This document shows, in pieces, positions 27,537 to 35,538 of a stretch of DNA of 64,000 nucleotides. Position 1 is the stretch's first letter. Every line of letters starts with the position of its first letter. This stretch comes from Aequorivita lipolytica (GTDB lineage: Bacteria > Bacteroidota > Bacteroidia > Flavobacteriales > Flavobacteriaceae), in the NCBI RefSeq assembly GCF_007997135.1, contig NZ_VORU01000006.1, forward strand, positions 62,001 to 126,000, given 5' to 3'. The position numbers and the translations under genes were made by a program. The notes below the pieces were generated by a model, which ran no database searches, was not told the origin of the DNA, and was given only the letters and a program-made list of their open reading frames with translations.

Positions 27537-28160
27537 ATGACCTACAAAAACTTATATCTTTTTATGGGGCTATTTTTGATGTGCGCTTTGTCTCAAGTTC
27601 ATTCCCAAGTAGGTATTAATACAACTACTCCACGCAAAGCACTAGAGGTTGCAGGGAGTATGAAAATTTCTGATTCCATTGAAATTAGTCAAATAAATGC
27701 GCTAAAAGACATAGATACTTCTACATTTCTAATTCAGGATAATCAACAATTTGTAAAAACACTGGATGTAAGTAATCCTATTGGTGAGGCTTTGGGATAT
27801 ATCCAAGTATATTTAATTGAAAACCCAAACCTAGATTGGGTACTGGATTTTGACACCAAAGTTAACGCTAACGATTATGTATTAAACACCATTTCTGCCC
27901 ATTTTAATCGAGAACTAGTTATGAATACAAGTGATGGTCGCAATTCAAGCGTACCCTATACATCGGCTTTTGTAAGAAATGGAACTTGGCATATTATTGC
28001 TGATTATCCTTCTGCAGCTAATAAAAATTCATCCGAAATTGGTACTTGGACAATAACCACTCTCATTTATTCAAAAGATCTTTCCAAACAATTTGGAACC
28101 GTAAACATACCAATGAACAATGGTTCTAACGGAAGTGCAACTACCCCAATTATAAATTGA
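27537..28160 (+). CDS. Secreted protein with QVGIN motif, paralogue 1 of 3
   Basis: 207 aa from ATG 27537 (a TTG nine bases earlier is less likely). The signal peptide ends at about VHSQ, directly followed by VGINTTTPRKALEVAGSMKI. That QVGINTxxPxxxLxVxG opening is common on mature surface or secreted proteins in Flavobacteria. The remainder shares with the next two genes an NYxF/IQV strand, a 'DTK(V/I)xANDY' motif (here FDTKVNANDY), an NGTWH core and an IYSKDL-type ending. No enzyme motif or type IX C-terminal sorting domain is seen. Function unknown. Confidence 0.8.
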   Translation: MTYKNLYLFMGLFLMCALSQVHSQVGINTTTPRKALEVAGSMKISDSIEISQINALKDIDTSTFLIQDNQQFVKTLDVSNPIGEALGYIQVYLIENPNLDWVLDFDTKVNANDYVLNTISAHFNRELVMNTSDGRNSSVPYTSAFVRNGTWHIIADYPSAANKNSSEIGTWTITTLIYSKDLSKQFGTVNIPMNNGSNGSATTPIIN

Positions 28161-28165
28161 AGACT

Positions 28166-28789
28166 ATGAATAAAGTTACGTTTCTACTGCTTTTTATTAT
28201 GAACATTGGCTTTGCCCAAGTAGGAGTTGGTACGCTAAATCCACAAGCGGAATTAGATATTAATGGATCCTTGCTAGTGCAGCAAGAATTTGTGACTGGG
28301 TCTTTACCTACGGTAAAAATCACAGACGAAAACTTTAAATTATTAACGCGCCTTACAAACTCATCTCCCGTCGGAGAAATTAGGGTGCTAAATGTGGATT
28401 CACTTACCGTAGCACCCATTAATGTAGTTAATTACAGATTCGACAACATATATTTAGACAACCTTACCGATGTAGATTTACAATATGACGCCAATAAATA
28501 TATTGTTGGTGTAGCAAATTTTAGATATGTTGGCGATGCAATAAAGAAAATTGCAACGGGTGGCACCAACTCAATAGGAGCTTTTGTAGTTAGGACTTTT
28601 ATACAAAATGGAACTTGGCACTTAGAGATCCGAAACAGATTTCTAGATATTACTGACGGTACCGAAGGAATACAATACTACGTAACTTTTATTATTTATG
28701 ATAAATCCTATTTCAAAAATCTGCCCGCAATAACAACAAACCTAAATGGATCACAGATAGGTGTAGCATCCTCAGTACCTAATTTATAA
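28166..28789 (+). CDS. Secreted protein with QVGVG motif, paralogue 2 of 3
   Basis: 207 aa from ATG 28166, 5 bp after the first copy. The signal peptide ends near GFAQ, then VGVGTLNPQAELDINGSLLV. It shares YDANKYIVGVANF, QNGTWHLEI and FIIYDKSYFK with the corresponding parts of its neighbours, though overall identity is low by eye, so the duplication is old. Function unknown; tight spacing shows an operon. Confidence 0.8.
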   Translation: MNKVTFLLLFIMNIGFAQVGVGTLNPQAELDINGSLLVQQEFVTGSLPTVKITDENFKLLTRLTNSSPVGEIRVLNVDSLTVAPINVVNYRFDNIYLDNLTDVDLQYDANKYIVGVANFRYVGDAIKKIATGGTNSIGAFVVRTFIQNGTWHLEIRNRFLDITDGTEGIQYYVTFIIYDKSYFKNLPAITTNLNGSQIGVASSVPNL

Positions 28790-28798
28790 TTAAAACTG

Positions 28799-29452
28799 AT
28801 GTTTAAAATTAACAACTTTCATTTAATTTTTTTTCTACTAAACAGTGTTTTTATAATGGCTCAAGTAGGAATTAATAATCCAAATCCTACTGCTACGCTG
28901 GATGTAACGGGAAGCGTGTTAGTAGGAAAGAATTTGTATTTGGAAAATCCTGGAGAGTTTCCCGAAATTAGAGGGTCTCAATTATTGATTAAAAAAACGG
29001 ATGAACAGGTTGTTAAATATGATATTGACCAGAGTAAATATGGCCCCATAAATTATGTACAGTTCGTCTTTAGAAATACTAATACAATTGGACTTCAAAA
29101 TTATGATACCAAAATTTCAGCAAATGATTATTTAGTTACCGTACAAGGGTTTTATTTCTTGGTAAACGGAACAAACAGTACCAACATTACAATACACAGC
29201 AATATTGCCGAAGATAATATTGAAGGATATCAAATCTATGCCTATACAGATAATTCTACCCAAACGTGGCATATCAAAGGGTTTGTAAATGATAGCACGT
29301 TTAGAAATGATGCAAATGCGGATACAGCAATCGATCTTTATATAAATTTGATCATTTTCAGAAATGGTTTTATTGCTAAGCCCTTGGAAAATGTATATGT
29401 AAATATGAATAATCAAGAAACCAAAACGGTTCCAGCTCCCACAGGTTTTTAA
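28799..29452 (+). CDS. Secreted protein with QVGIN motif, paralogue 3 of 3
   Basis: 217 aa, 9 bp after the second copy. The signal peptide ends near IMAQ, then VGINNPNPTATLDVTGSVLV. It contains YDTKISANDYLVTVQGF, TWHIKGFVND and LIIFRNGF, matching the pattern of the other two. It is the last gene of the tandem set. No catalytic motif is seen; a structural or adhesive surface role is possible but untested. Confidence 0.8.
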   Translation: MFKINNFHLIFFLLNSVFIMAQVGINNPNPTATLDVTGSVLVGKNLYLENPGEFPEIRGSQLLIKKTDEQVVKYDIDQSKYGPINYVQFVFRNTNTIGLQNYDTKISANDYLVTVQGFYFLVNGTNSTNITIHSNIAEDNIEGYQIYAYTDNSTQTWHIKGFVNDSTFRNDANADTAIDLYINLIIFRNGFIAKPLENVYVNMNNQETKTVPAPTGF

Positions 29453-29537
29453 ATTTTTAATCTTCTCAATAAAATCATTTCTTCTTTTGGGACAATTAAT
29501 TTAGTATTATTTTTAAGGAAATATTCATAGAAAAAAA

Positions 29538-29714
29538 ATGAACTGGACATTCGAAAACTTCAAACCTGCTCTCGATAATCTGACGCCACAGGTTCGTGAA
29601 AAAGCAGTGAAAATAGCCCATAAGCTAATGGAGCAAGGTGGCATTTCAGAAGAAAGAGCCATCCAACAAGCAATTGTTAGAGCCGAGGAATGGTTTTACA
29701 ATTCTGAAGGCTAA
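29538..29714 (+). CDS. Small conserved-looking helical protein, 58 aa
   Basis: 58 aa starting at ATG 29538. A WTFENF...PALDNLTPQVREKAVKIA opening and a helix ending AEEWFYNSEG resemble the short hypothetical proteins with P.VR.KAIEIAN patterns found in Bacteroidota; sometimes the same stretch is fused to DUF2188. It lies 85 bp after the secreted paralogues and before a DUF4256 gene. Function unknown. Confidence 0.65.
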   Translation: MNWTFENFKPALDNLTPQVREKAVKIAHKLMEQGGISEERAIQQAIVRAEEWFYNSEG

Positions 29715-29782
29715 TTTCTATCTTTCTATAGGAAGAAAAGGCCCAACCGAAGATATTTGCTGAAAAGTGTTTATATTTAATT

Positions 29783-30352
29783 ATGACAAAAGCGAGCAAA
29801 AAGGAATTAACTCCGAAACTAAGCGAAGAAATTCTCAGCAAATTAAAAGCCCGTTTTGAACAAAACAAGAATCGTCATGAAGACGTTGAATGGGCCAAAG
29901 TACAAATGAAGCTGGAAGCAAGTCCCGAAAAACTTTGGTCGCTATACCAAATGGAAGAAACCAATGGCGAACCGGATATTGTGGGCTATGATAGTAAAAC
30001 AAATGAATATATTTTTTATGACTGTTCCAAGGAAAGTCCAAAAGGACGAAGAAGCTTTTGTTATGACAATGAGGCTTTAGAAGCCAGAAAAGAACACAAA
30101 CCAAAAAATAGTGCTGCAGGTATGGCTGAAGAAATGAGAATCGAGCTTCTAAGCGAAGAACAGTACCATGAATTACAACAACTCGGCGAGTTCGATACTA
30201 AAACTTCAAGTTGGTTGAAAACACCTGCCGATATACGAAAACTGGGCGGTGCTATTTTTGGTGATTTCCGGTTCAATACGGTATTCGTTTATCATAATGG
30301 GGTTGAATCTTATTATAGTGGAAGAGGTTTCAGAGGTGCGTTGCGGGTTTAG
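29783..30352 (+). CDS. DUF4256 domain protein
   Basis: 189 aa, matching DUF4256 over its full length: LSKLKARFEQN...RHEDVEWAKV, YDCSKESPKGRRSFCYD, SWLKTPADIRKLGGAIFGDFR and FVYHNGVESYYSGRGFRG. Cytoplasmic, no signal. The family is widespread in bacteria and has no known function. It may be a stand-alone unit; no partner gene is evident. Confidence 0.88.
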   Translation: MTKASKKELTPKLSEEILSKLKARFEQNKNRHEDVEWAKVQMKLEASPEKLWSLYQMEETNGEPDIVGYDSKTNEYIFYDCSKESPKGRRSFCYDNEALEARKEHKPKNSAAGMAEEMRIELLSEEQYHELQQLGEFDTKTSSWLKTPADIRKLGGAIFGDFRFNTVFVYHNGVESYYSGRGFRGALRV

Positions 30353-30405
30353 TAATTTAGTTACAAATCACGAATCAACGAATCCCTAATTAACGAATCG
30401 CAAAG

Positions 30406-31671
30406 CTATTCACGCTCGTGTTCCTCTATATCCTTCCTCAAATCAAGCTTTCTAAGTTTTGGAAAAAAGAATCCCGTGCCTAGCACAGTAAGTATTGTCA
30501 TCCCACCGCCGAAAACAACAGCTGTTACAGTCCCCATTAATTTTGCAGTAAGTCCGCTTTCAAAAGCACCCAACTCGTTTGATGAACCTACAAACATAGA
30601 ATTTACTGAAGCTACACGACCACGCATTGCATCTGGCGTTCTTAATTGTAGAATAGTCTGCCTTATAATCATTGAAATTCCATCTGTTACCCCACTCAAA
30701 AAAAGCGCAATTACTGAAATCCAAAACCACGTGGAAACCCCAAATATAATAATGCAAATACCAAAGCCAAAGATGGCTGCAAGTAATTTCATACCAGCGT
30801 TTTTGTTAAGTGGAAAATGTGCTGAAGTAAACATAATTAATAATGCGCCTACAGCAGGTGCGGCTCGTAAAATTCCAAAACCTTCAGGGCCCACTTTTAA
30901 AATATCCTGCGCATAAATTGGTAACAGTGCAACTGCCCCCCCGAAAAGAACCGCAAACATATCTAAAGTAAGCGCCCCGAGAATCACCCTCGTGTTCCTA
31001 ACAAATCTAATACCCTCTTTCAGGCTTTTCATAATCGGTTCGCCAATATTTGGGTTCAGTATCGGTTTCTTTGGAATTTGGAGCAATAGCAACAAAGCCA
31101 TTAATGAAAAGGCGAAAACGAAGCACATGGACCAATGCACACCTATCCAATGAATAAAAAATCCACCGAATGCGGGACCTACAACGGCACCCATTTGCCA
31201 AACTGAACTACTCCAAGTAGCAGCATTGGGATATATTTTTTTTGGAACCAATAAAGAGAAAAGTGAAAATATTGTAGGCCCAAGAAAAGCCCGTACAATA
31301 CCGCCGAGAAAAACTAAGAAGTAAACTGTGTAAAGTACCATATCTGTAGAAAGATCGGCGATTATATATGGCCAAGTTATAAGAAATAAACCTAAACTTA
31401 CAACGGAAAACCCAAGAATACATTTAATTAAAAGTCCGCGCTTTTCTTTTTGATCTACAATATGTCCTGCAAAAAGTGCCATAGACACAGCCGGAATTAC
31501 TTCCATCAAACCTATAATTCCTAAAGAAAGTGGGTTTTTAGTAATACTGTAAACCTCCCATTCAATTATTACAAACTGCATGCTCCAAGCAAACACCATT
31601 GCGAAACGAACTAAAAGAAAAATGTTGAACTCCCGAAATCGTAATGCAGCGTAGGGATCGTTTTTCTTCAT
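30406..31671 (-). CDS. MFS transporter (EntS-like, MFS_3)
   Basis: 421 aa with twelve predicted membrane helices; the loop motif GHIVDQKEKRGLL corresponds to the MFS signature between helices 2 and 3. It is closest in pattern to MFS_3/EntS-like exporters, but no siderophore gene is nearby, so the substrate is unknown. The C-terminal tail is acidic and basic mixed (RKLDLRKDIEEHERE). It lies 70 bp downstream of the VTT gene and has its own -7 element. Confidence 0.87.
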   Translation of the reverse strand: MKKNDPYAALRFREFNIFLLVRFAMVFAWSMQFVIIEWEVYSITKNPLSLGIIGLMEVIPAVSMALFAGHIVDQKEKRGLLIKCILGFSVVSLGLFLITWPYIIADLSTDMVLYTVYFLVFLGGIVRAFLGPTIFSLFSLLVPKKIYPNAATWSSSVWQMGAVVGPAFGGFFIHWIGVHWSMCFVFAFSLMALLLLLQIPKKPILNPNIGEPIMKSLKEGIRFVRNTRVILGALTLDMFAVLFGGAVALLPIYAQDILKVGPEGFGILRAAPAVGALLIMFTSAHFPLNKNAGMKLLAAIFGFGICIIIFGVSTWFWISVIALFLSGVTDGISMIIRQTILQLRTPDAMRGRVASVNSMFVGSSNELGAFESGLTAKLMGTVTAVVFGGGMTILTVLGTGFFFPKLRKLDLRKDIEEHERE

Positions 31672-31733
31672 TTAAAGAAGCGGTTATTTCAAGAATAAAA
31701 AGGTTTTTTTCGAAAAAAAATATTTCGATACTC

Positions 31734-31741
31734 CAAATGTA
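31734..31741 (-). promoter_or_regulatory. -7 promoter element of the MFS gene
   Basis: An exact TACATTTG abuts the stop codon of the upstream gene; the implied leader is about 55 nt and includes a perfect palindrome at 31704-31719. Confidence 0.5.
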
Positions 31742-32356
31742 CTATACCAAATTGAATATGGCAATTGCATAAAGATAAAACCGAACAAAACGAAGCAAGC
31801 CAAACATAAGGTAATTTCTAAATTTATAGTGAATCATCCCCGCAGCCATACTCGTCATTGAGTAAGGGATAGGCAGCAAGGCACCTACAATAATTAAGAA
31901 CCCGCCCCATTTGCGAATGTGTTTTAAATGCTTTTTCATCTTCCCTTCCATATACTCAAAAACGCGGGGAATTGTAAAAATCCATTTTCCGATGAAATAG
32001 GAAATAATACCACCAACGTACGAAAGCGTTGCCAATAATGTTAAATATAGTATGGGCTGCGGCATTTTATCGCTCCAAGCAATAAATATTTCAGGAGGAA
32101 CTAGCCCCAAAAACGATTCGGATGCAAGGAAAACCAACAAAATATTTAGTGGTGCATAGGTTTCTGTTATGTACGTAAAAAGATTGCTGAAATCTATTAC
32201 GTAAAGATCTACCACGATCAGAGCAACAATCATCAAAATTATTGGTATGATTGCTTTTTTAAGGCTCTGTCCTACAAAGGAATAAAACCCAGTGTATTTA
32301 TAATACAAATGGGTTCGCTTGAGTTTATTTGTTTCAGATTTTTTAATGGTATTCAT
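31742..32356 (-). CDS. VTT (DedA-like/SNARE-associated) membrane protein
   Basis: 204 aa with an N-terminal cytoplasmic segment and about five hydrophobic helices. The VTT-domain pattern includes FLASESFLGLVPPEIFIAW, a glycine-rich GGIISYFIGKWI and the re-entrant GALLPIPYSMTSMAAG. DedA-type proteins are implicated in lipid flipping (undecaprenyl phosphate or phosphatidylethanolamine) and envelope homeostasis. This shorter branch is common in Bacteroidota and its substrate is not established. It has a full promoter at 32431-32461. Confidence 0.85.
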   Translation of the reverse strand: MNTIKKSETNKLKRTHLYYKYTGFYSFVGQSLKKAIIPIILMIVALIVVDLYVIDFSNLFTYITETYAPLNILLVFLASESFLGLVPPEIFIAWSDKMPQPILYLTLLATLSYVGGIISYFIGKWIFTIPRVFEYMEGKMKKHLKHIRKWGGFLIIVGALLPIPYSMTSMAAGMIHYKFRNYLMFGLLRFVRFYLYAIAIFNLV

Positions 32357-32430
32357 TGTGATTATAGATACTAATATTTCTAATATTTCAGTGATAAATT
32401 AATTCGTCATTATTCGTTTTTACCAGGTTG

Positions 32431-32461
32431 CAAATATATAGTTATACCCACCATAGTGCAA
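32431..32461 (-). promoter_or_regulatory. Complete flavobacterial promoter for the VTT gene
   Basis: TTG (32459-32461), a 20-nt spacer, then TATATTTG (32431-32438): both elements match the Bacteroidota -33/-7 consensus. Confidence 0.7.
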
Positions 32462-32481
32462 TTATTTGGCAATACTTTGGT

Positions 32482-32559
32482 GGTTAATGGTATGTTAAAC
32501 AACTACTAAATTCTTAAAAGTATGACCGCAGCTTGCTCAAAGGTTAATGTTTAGTTAAA
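32482..32559 (+). repeat. Direct repeat pair GGTTAATG-N4-GTTAAA, 60 bp apart
   Basis: Copies at 32482-32499 and 32542-32559 agree at 15 of 18 bases including both conserved halves. They lie between the divergent VTT promoter and the micro-ORF cluster, so they may be operators; no regulator is assigned. Confidence 0.45.
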
Positions 32560-32640
32560 TCATTACTTTGTATTACATAGTACTGTAACAATATACCCTT
32601 CCCTGCGTCTTTTAGATATAACCCAATAAAACAATTTATT

Positions 32641-32727
32641 ATGAGAACTTTAGACAGCGACCAGTTAACAGGAAAAATGAAAACTTCAAAATCGTATTCT
32701 TGGAATATGAAAAGAAGATTTCGCTAA
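32641..32727 (+). CDS. 28-aa basic microprotein, copy A
   Basis: ATG 32641 to TAA 32727. The peptide starts MRTLDSDQL and ends SKSYSWNMKRRFR. A second 28-codon frame 36 bp downstream encodes the same length with MRTL, S6, S16K17, Y19, W21-F27 all conserved (15 identical positions), while the middle differs. Conservation at both ends with divergence between them argues for real translated paralogues. The peptide is very basic at its C-terminus and has no membrane helix. Function unknown; possibly nucleic-acid or ribosome binding. Confidence 0.7.
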   Translation: MRTLDSDQLTGKMKTSKSYSWNMKRRFR

Positions 32728-32762
32728 TAAACTTAAACAGAAAACAATTAAAACTTACAATT

Positions 32763-32849
32763 ATGAGAACATTGAACAGTAACGAAAAACAACACAGACC
32801 ACAAAATTCCAAAGCGTATAATTGGAATATGAAACGGCGTTTTAAATAA
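32763..32849 (+). CDS. 28-aa basic microprotein, copy B
   Basis: ATG 32763 to TAA 32849. It starts MRTLNSNEK and ends SKAYNWNMKRRFK. Synonymous-type differences from copy A occur in the conserved block (AAAAGAAGATTT versus AAACGGCGTTTT for KRRF), which is a sign of selection on the protein rather than the DNA. It is probably co-transcribed with copy A and the 44-aa frame after it. No database family is known to me. Confidence 0.7.
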   Translation: MRTLNSNEKQHRPQNSKAYNWNMKRRFK

Positions 32850-32882
32850 CGTCCACTACTGAAAAACTAAAAGCAACTAACT

Positions 32883-33017
32883 ATGAAAACTTTACGAAAT
32901 ATTCAAAAGAGGATAAAATGCGGATCGCAAAAAGAGCACACATTGAGCTACTTAAACGGAAGTCATCATCTGTTTGAAGATCCTACAATAAGAATAATAT
33001 GCAGATACGTGTATTGA
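32883..33017 (+). CDS. 44-aa basic micro-ORF, third of the cluster
   Basis: ATG 32883 to TGA 33017. It begins MKTLRNIQKRIKCG, echoing MRTL of copies A and B, and has Lys/Arg-rich ends, two Cys and a HH pair, but lacks the WNMKRRF tail. The start codon context (AACTATGAAAAC) resembles that of the other two (ATTATGAGAAC), and a strong terminator follows 25 bp later, so it is likely the last gene of the unit. Less certain than A and B. Confidence 0.5.
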   Translation: MKTLRNIQKRIKCGSQKEHTLSYLNGSHHLFEDPTIRIICRYVY

Positions 33018-33041
33018 AACATAAGAAACCGAGAAATGACT

Positions 33042-33076
33042 AAAGCTGGATATAAGAAATTTAATCCAGCTTTTTT
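33042..33076 (+). terminator. Terminator of the micro-ORF cluster
   Basis: AAAGCTGGAT (33042-33051) pairs perfectly with ATCCAGCTTT (33064-33073), followed by T-rich sequence; it overlaps the stop codon of the converging DUF1456 gene. Confidence 0.85.
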
Positions 33077-33371
33077 ATTTTTTAGGATTGGGACTATATT
33101 TACGAACAGGTTTTGGTTTATCTTGAGCTTTAGTCACCTTCTTTTCCGGCATTGGACCCCTCAAATGAATGACCAAACCATTTAAAAAATTACGAAGAAA
33201 CTGGTCGCCACATTCCATGTATTTTTCATGGTTTTCATTTCTAAAGATAGCACCCAACTCACTCTTGGTCACTGCAAAATCAACTAGCGAACATATTTTT
33301 ACAATGTCCTCGTCGCGCAGTTTGTGAGCTACGCGTAGTTTTTTCATTATATCATTATTCGTAAGTGCCAT
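33075..33371 (-). CDS. DUF1456 (YehS-type) protein
   Basis: 98 aa. One DUF1456 repeat is visible: LTNNDIMKKLRVAHKLRDEDIVKICSL...VTKSELGAIFRNENHEKYMECGDQFLRNFLNGLV. E. coli YehS has two such repeats and about 150 residues, so this is a single-repeat form, as is usual in Bacteroidota. The tail is basic and proline-rich. Function unknown. Confidence 0.88.
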   Translation of the reverse strand: MALTNNDIMKKLRVAHKLRDEDIVKICSLVDFAVTKSELGAIFRNENHEKYMECGDQFLRNFLNGLVIHLRGPMPEKKVTKAQDKPKPVRKYSPNPKK

Positions 33372-33472
33372 AATTTATTTTTAAATGAAATGATCTTTAG
33401 GCGAAGGTAATAATTAAACAACAAAACCTTAAACCGCTGTTATATTTTATTTAATGATTGTTAAATTGAGTT

Positions 33473-33500
33473 TTGGTTTTAGCGATTTTGAATACCTTTA
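33473..33500 (+). promoter_or_regulatory. Near-consensus promoter of the 106-aa hydrophilic protein
   Basis: TTG (33473-33475), a 17-nt spacer, then TACCTTTA (33493-33500), one base off TAnnTTTG. Confidence 0.45.
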
Positions 33501-33512
33501 AAGAAAAATAAT

Positions 33513-33833
33513 ATGAAAAATTCAGAAAAACATTCAAGTCCAAAAAAGCAATCAGAAATAAAAGGTGAAAACGAAAATCTCCCTTATAACCCAAATATTA
33601 CTGAACACGACAAAGACATACTTTCACAGAAAAATATTCATGGTGATGGCGGGGATGATCAACAACTACGCGACCGCAAACAAAAAGTAGATTTTGAAGG
33701 AAAAGATTTAGATGTTCCTGGTAGAAGTCAAGCTAAAAAGTCTAATGGAAATGGTCTCCGAGATGAAGAAAACAAGCTATTCAGCCAAGGCGGGGAAGAC
33801 AATGAAAGTTTAGAACAAGATAAACAGTTATAA
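33513..33833 (+). CDS. Hydrophilic, probably disordered stress-type protein
   Basis: 106 aa made almost only of polar residues (Lys, Glu, Asp, Asn, Gln, Gly), with no hydrophobic core and no signal. This composition resembles hydrophilin or LEA-like stress proteins. It sits next to a universal stress protein gene on the other strand. I recognise no named family. Confidence 0.7.
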   Translation: MKNSEKHSSPKKQSEIKGENENLPYNPNITEHDKDILSQKNIHGDGGDDQQLRDRKQKVDFEGKDLDVPGRSQAKKSNGNGLRDEENKLFSQGGEDNESLEQDKQL

Positions 33834-33847
33834 ACATTTATGTACTA

Positions 33848-34303
33848 TCACTTCCCTGTTGGCACCATGTAAACAGGGATTTTTGTGTGTTCCAAAACGC
33901 TGGAAGCTACAGTTCCCAAAAATATTCTTTCTAAGGTCCCGTGACTGTGTGTACCCAAAACTATTAAATCTGCTTTCCACTCTTCCGCGTATAGCGTAAT
34001 ACTTTGAGCGGTATCTCCTTCTGCTAAATGGGTTGTAATATTTTCTCCACCCAAATGAGCAGCGGTTTTTTCAAGATAATCTTTTGCCACTTTAACAAAT
34101 TCTTCCTGAATTCTGAAATCTACAGGGAAGGCATAACCTTCATAGCCCATAAAAGGTTCATACTGCATACCGTAATAGCGTACTTCGGCAAGTACATGGA
34201 ATAAACAAATTTCAGCTTGCATCAGCTTGGCAAGCTCATAGCCCATATTTACCACTTTTTCCGAGTTTGGGTTATAGTCGAGAGCAATCAGTACTTTTTT
34301 CAT
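33848..34303 (-). CDS. Universal stress protein (UspA family)
   Basis: 151 aa, one Usp domain: KKVLIALDYNPNSEKVVNMGYELA at the N-terminus and the ATP-binding GTHSHGTLERIFLGTVASSVLEHTKIPVYMV at the C-terminus (G-2x-G-9x-G-S/T pattern). Likely an ATP-binding dimeric Usp that helps survival under stress. It is single-domain, unlike the tandem-domain forms also found in Bacteroidota. Confidence 0.93.
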   Translation of the reverse strand: MKKVLIALDYNPNSEKVVNMGYELAKLMQAEICLFHVLAEVRYYGMQYEPFMGYEGYAFPVDFRIQEEFVKVAKDYLEKTAAHLGGENITTHLAEGDTAQSITLYAEEWKADLIVLGTHSHGTLERIFLGTVASSVLEHTKIPVYMVPTGK

Positions 34304-34455
34304 AATTAGGATGTTTAATGTAAAGTTAAACTACGATTCATGAAAAACATAAAAATTCCTGAAAAAAAACAAAGGAGTAAATAACTTTTCAACCTCGAAT
34401 TTTATTAAGTAAAGATAACGACACCTTTTTTGATGCCTTTAAATAGATTAGTCAA

Positions 34456-35109
34456 TTACTGTTTCACCAAAATGGCCGTGGCCTTATTGCCAGTTAGAAG
34501 ATTCCATTCATAGGAAGCGAGCAAATTTCCAATTTCATCATATATATTCAATTGTGCGGTATTTGGGCCAGAGGAACCTTGGTTTAACGCTTCAAAATCT
34601 ATTTTGTTGAAGCCATCTTTCAGCGGTAAATCAAAACCTCTAAAACTGCCCTCAAGTCTGGCATTGGGTATTTCAATTTCACCATTTACATAAACGCGAA
34701 TCATATCACCATCCACAAATTCGTGGTCGCGATACATAAATGTTGCTTTTTTGGCTGTAGTTTTAAAGTCGCCAAGATATTGATCTTTACCGTATTCGGG
34801 CTTTTCCTCTTTGTCTTTTGTGAAATATTTCGGAGTTTTGTTTGTGCCAGTATATTCAATCAAACCATCTCCGTTTTGCATATCGATTTGTTTCTCTTTT
34901 TCTTTTCCTAAATTGGAATTGTTCGGAGTATTTGGATTCTTGGTGTTTGAAAGTGTCGGAGTTTTAATTGCAGGAATTTCAAAACCTGTTGGACTGTTCA
35001 AATTGGATTCGGAAGCATCAAAACGCACCGAATTATTACGCAAATCTATTTGCGAAAAAGTTGCCCAACCGGTTAATATAAAACTAATGAGAAATAAATT
35101 TTTAAGCAT
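34456..35109 (-). CDS. Secreted protein of unknown function
   Basis: 217 aa from the ATG at 35109, which opens a clear signal peptide (MLKNLFLISFILTGWATFSQ). A longer frame to 35163 is rejected because a -7 element at 35148-35155 overlaps it. The mature part has an Asn/Pro/Thr-rich linker (about residues 40-85) and a C-terminal beta domain (about 125-217) with DMIRVYVNGEIEIPNARL and GFNKIDFEALNQGSSGPNTAQLNIYDE, similar in outline to secreted Ig-like or carbohydrate-associated modules. No catalytic residues stand out. Confidence 0.75.
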   Translation of the reverse strand: MLKNLFLISFILTGWATFSQIDLRNNSVRFDASESNLNSPTGFEIPAIKTPTLSNTKNPNTPNNSNLGKEKEKQIDMQNGDGLIEYTGTNKTPKYFTKDKEEKPEYGKDQYLGDFKTTAKKATFMYRDHEFVDGDMIRVYVNGEIEIPNARLEGSFRGFDLPLKDGFNKIDFEALNQGSSGPNTAQLNIYDEIGNLLASYEWNLLTGNKATAILVKQ

Positions 35110-35147
35110 AACGGTAAATTTTTCAATGTTGATAACAACAATTGCAC

Positions 35148-35155
35148 CAAAAATA
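35148..35155 (-). promoter_or_regulatory. -7 promoter element deciding the secreted protein start
   Basis: An exact TATTTTTG lies 38 nt before ATG 35109 and inside the longer reading frame. Confidence 0.45.
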
Positions 35156-35194
35156 GTATTCAATTTGGTATAAATTAATTTCTAAAGGCTGAAA

Positions 35195-35407
35195 TTATTT
35201 TTTATTATTTCCTTTATTTCTTCGCTTTTTTCTCCAAACGAAGTATAACAACACCGCACACAAAGGAAGTACAATATATATTATTATATCTGCAGGATTA
35301 GAAAGGTCTATCGGTTCTGAACTAGGCCCAGGAACTCCAGTGGGTTGTTGTGCACTTATTGCTCCTGAAAACATTGTAAGGCATGAGAGAATTATTCTTT
35401 TATCCAT
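35195..35407 (-). CDS. Small signal-peptide plus single-helix membrane protein
   Basis: 70 aa from ATG 35407 (an ATG two codons earlier is possible). A signal peptide (MDKRIILSCLTMFSGAISAQ), a short Pro/Gly/Ser-rich linker, one transmembrane helix (about residues 40-60) and a basic end (WRKKRRNKGNNKK). This is the format of small flavobacterial membrane proteins of unknown role. It lies 75 bp from the sigma factor start, divergent. Confidence 0.6.
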   Translation of the reverse strand: MDKRIILSCLTMFSGAISAQQPTGVPGPSSEPIDLSNPADIIIYIVLPLCAVLLYFVWRKKRRNKGNNKK

Positions 35408-35538
35408 TATCATAGAATTTTCTTCTAAAATAAGGAAAAAAGTTAGACCGTGAAATTTTAACAACTTCTGTTAACTATTTGGAAATTACCTCAAATTGTC
35501 TTACTATGCCGTGTTATTATTAAAAACTAAGAGAATAT

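Noticed and set aside
30355-30405. ACGAAT-rich sequence between DUF4256 and MFS genes resembling a direct-repeat array
   Set aside because: The units differ in length and spacing and do not form a CRISPR-like or clean tandem array.
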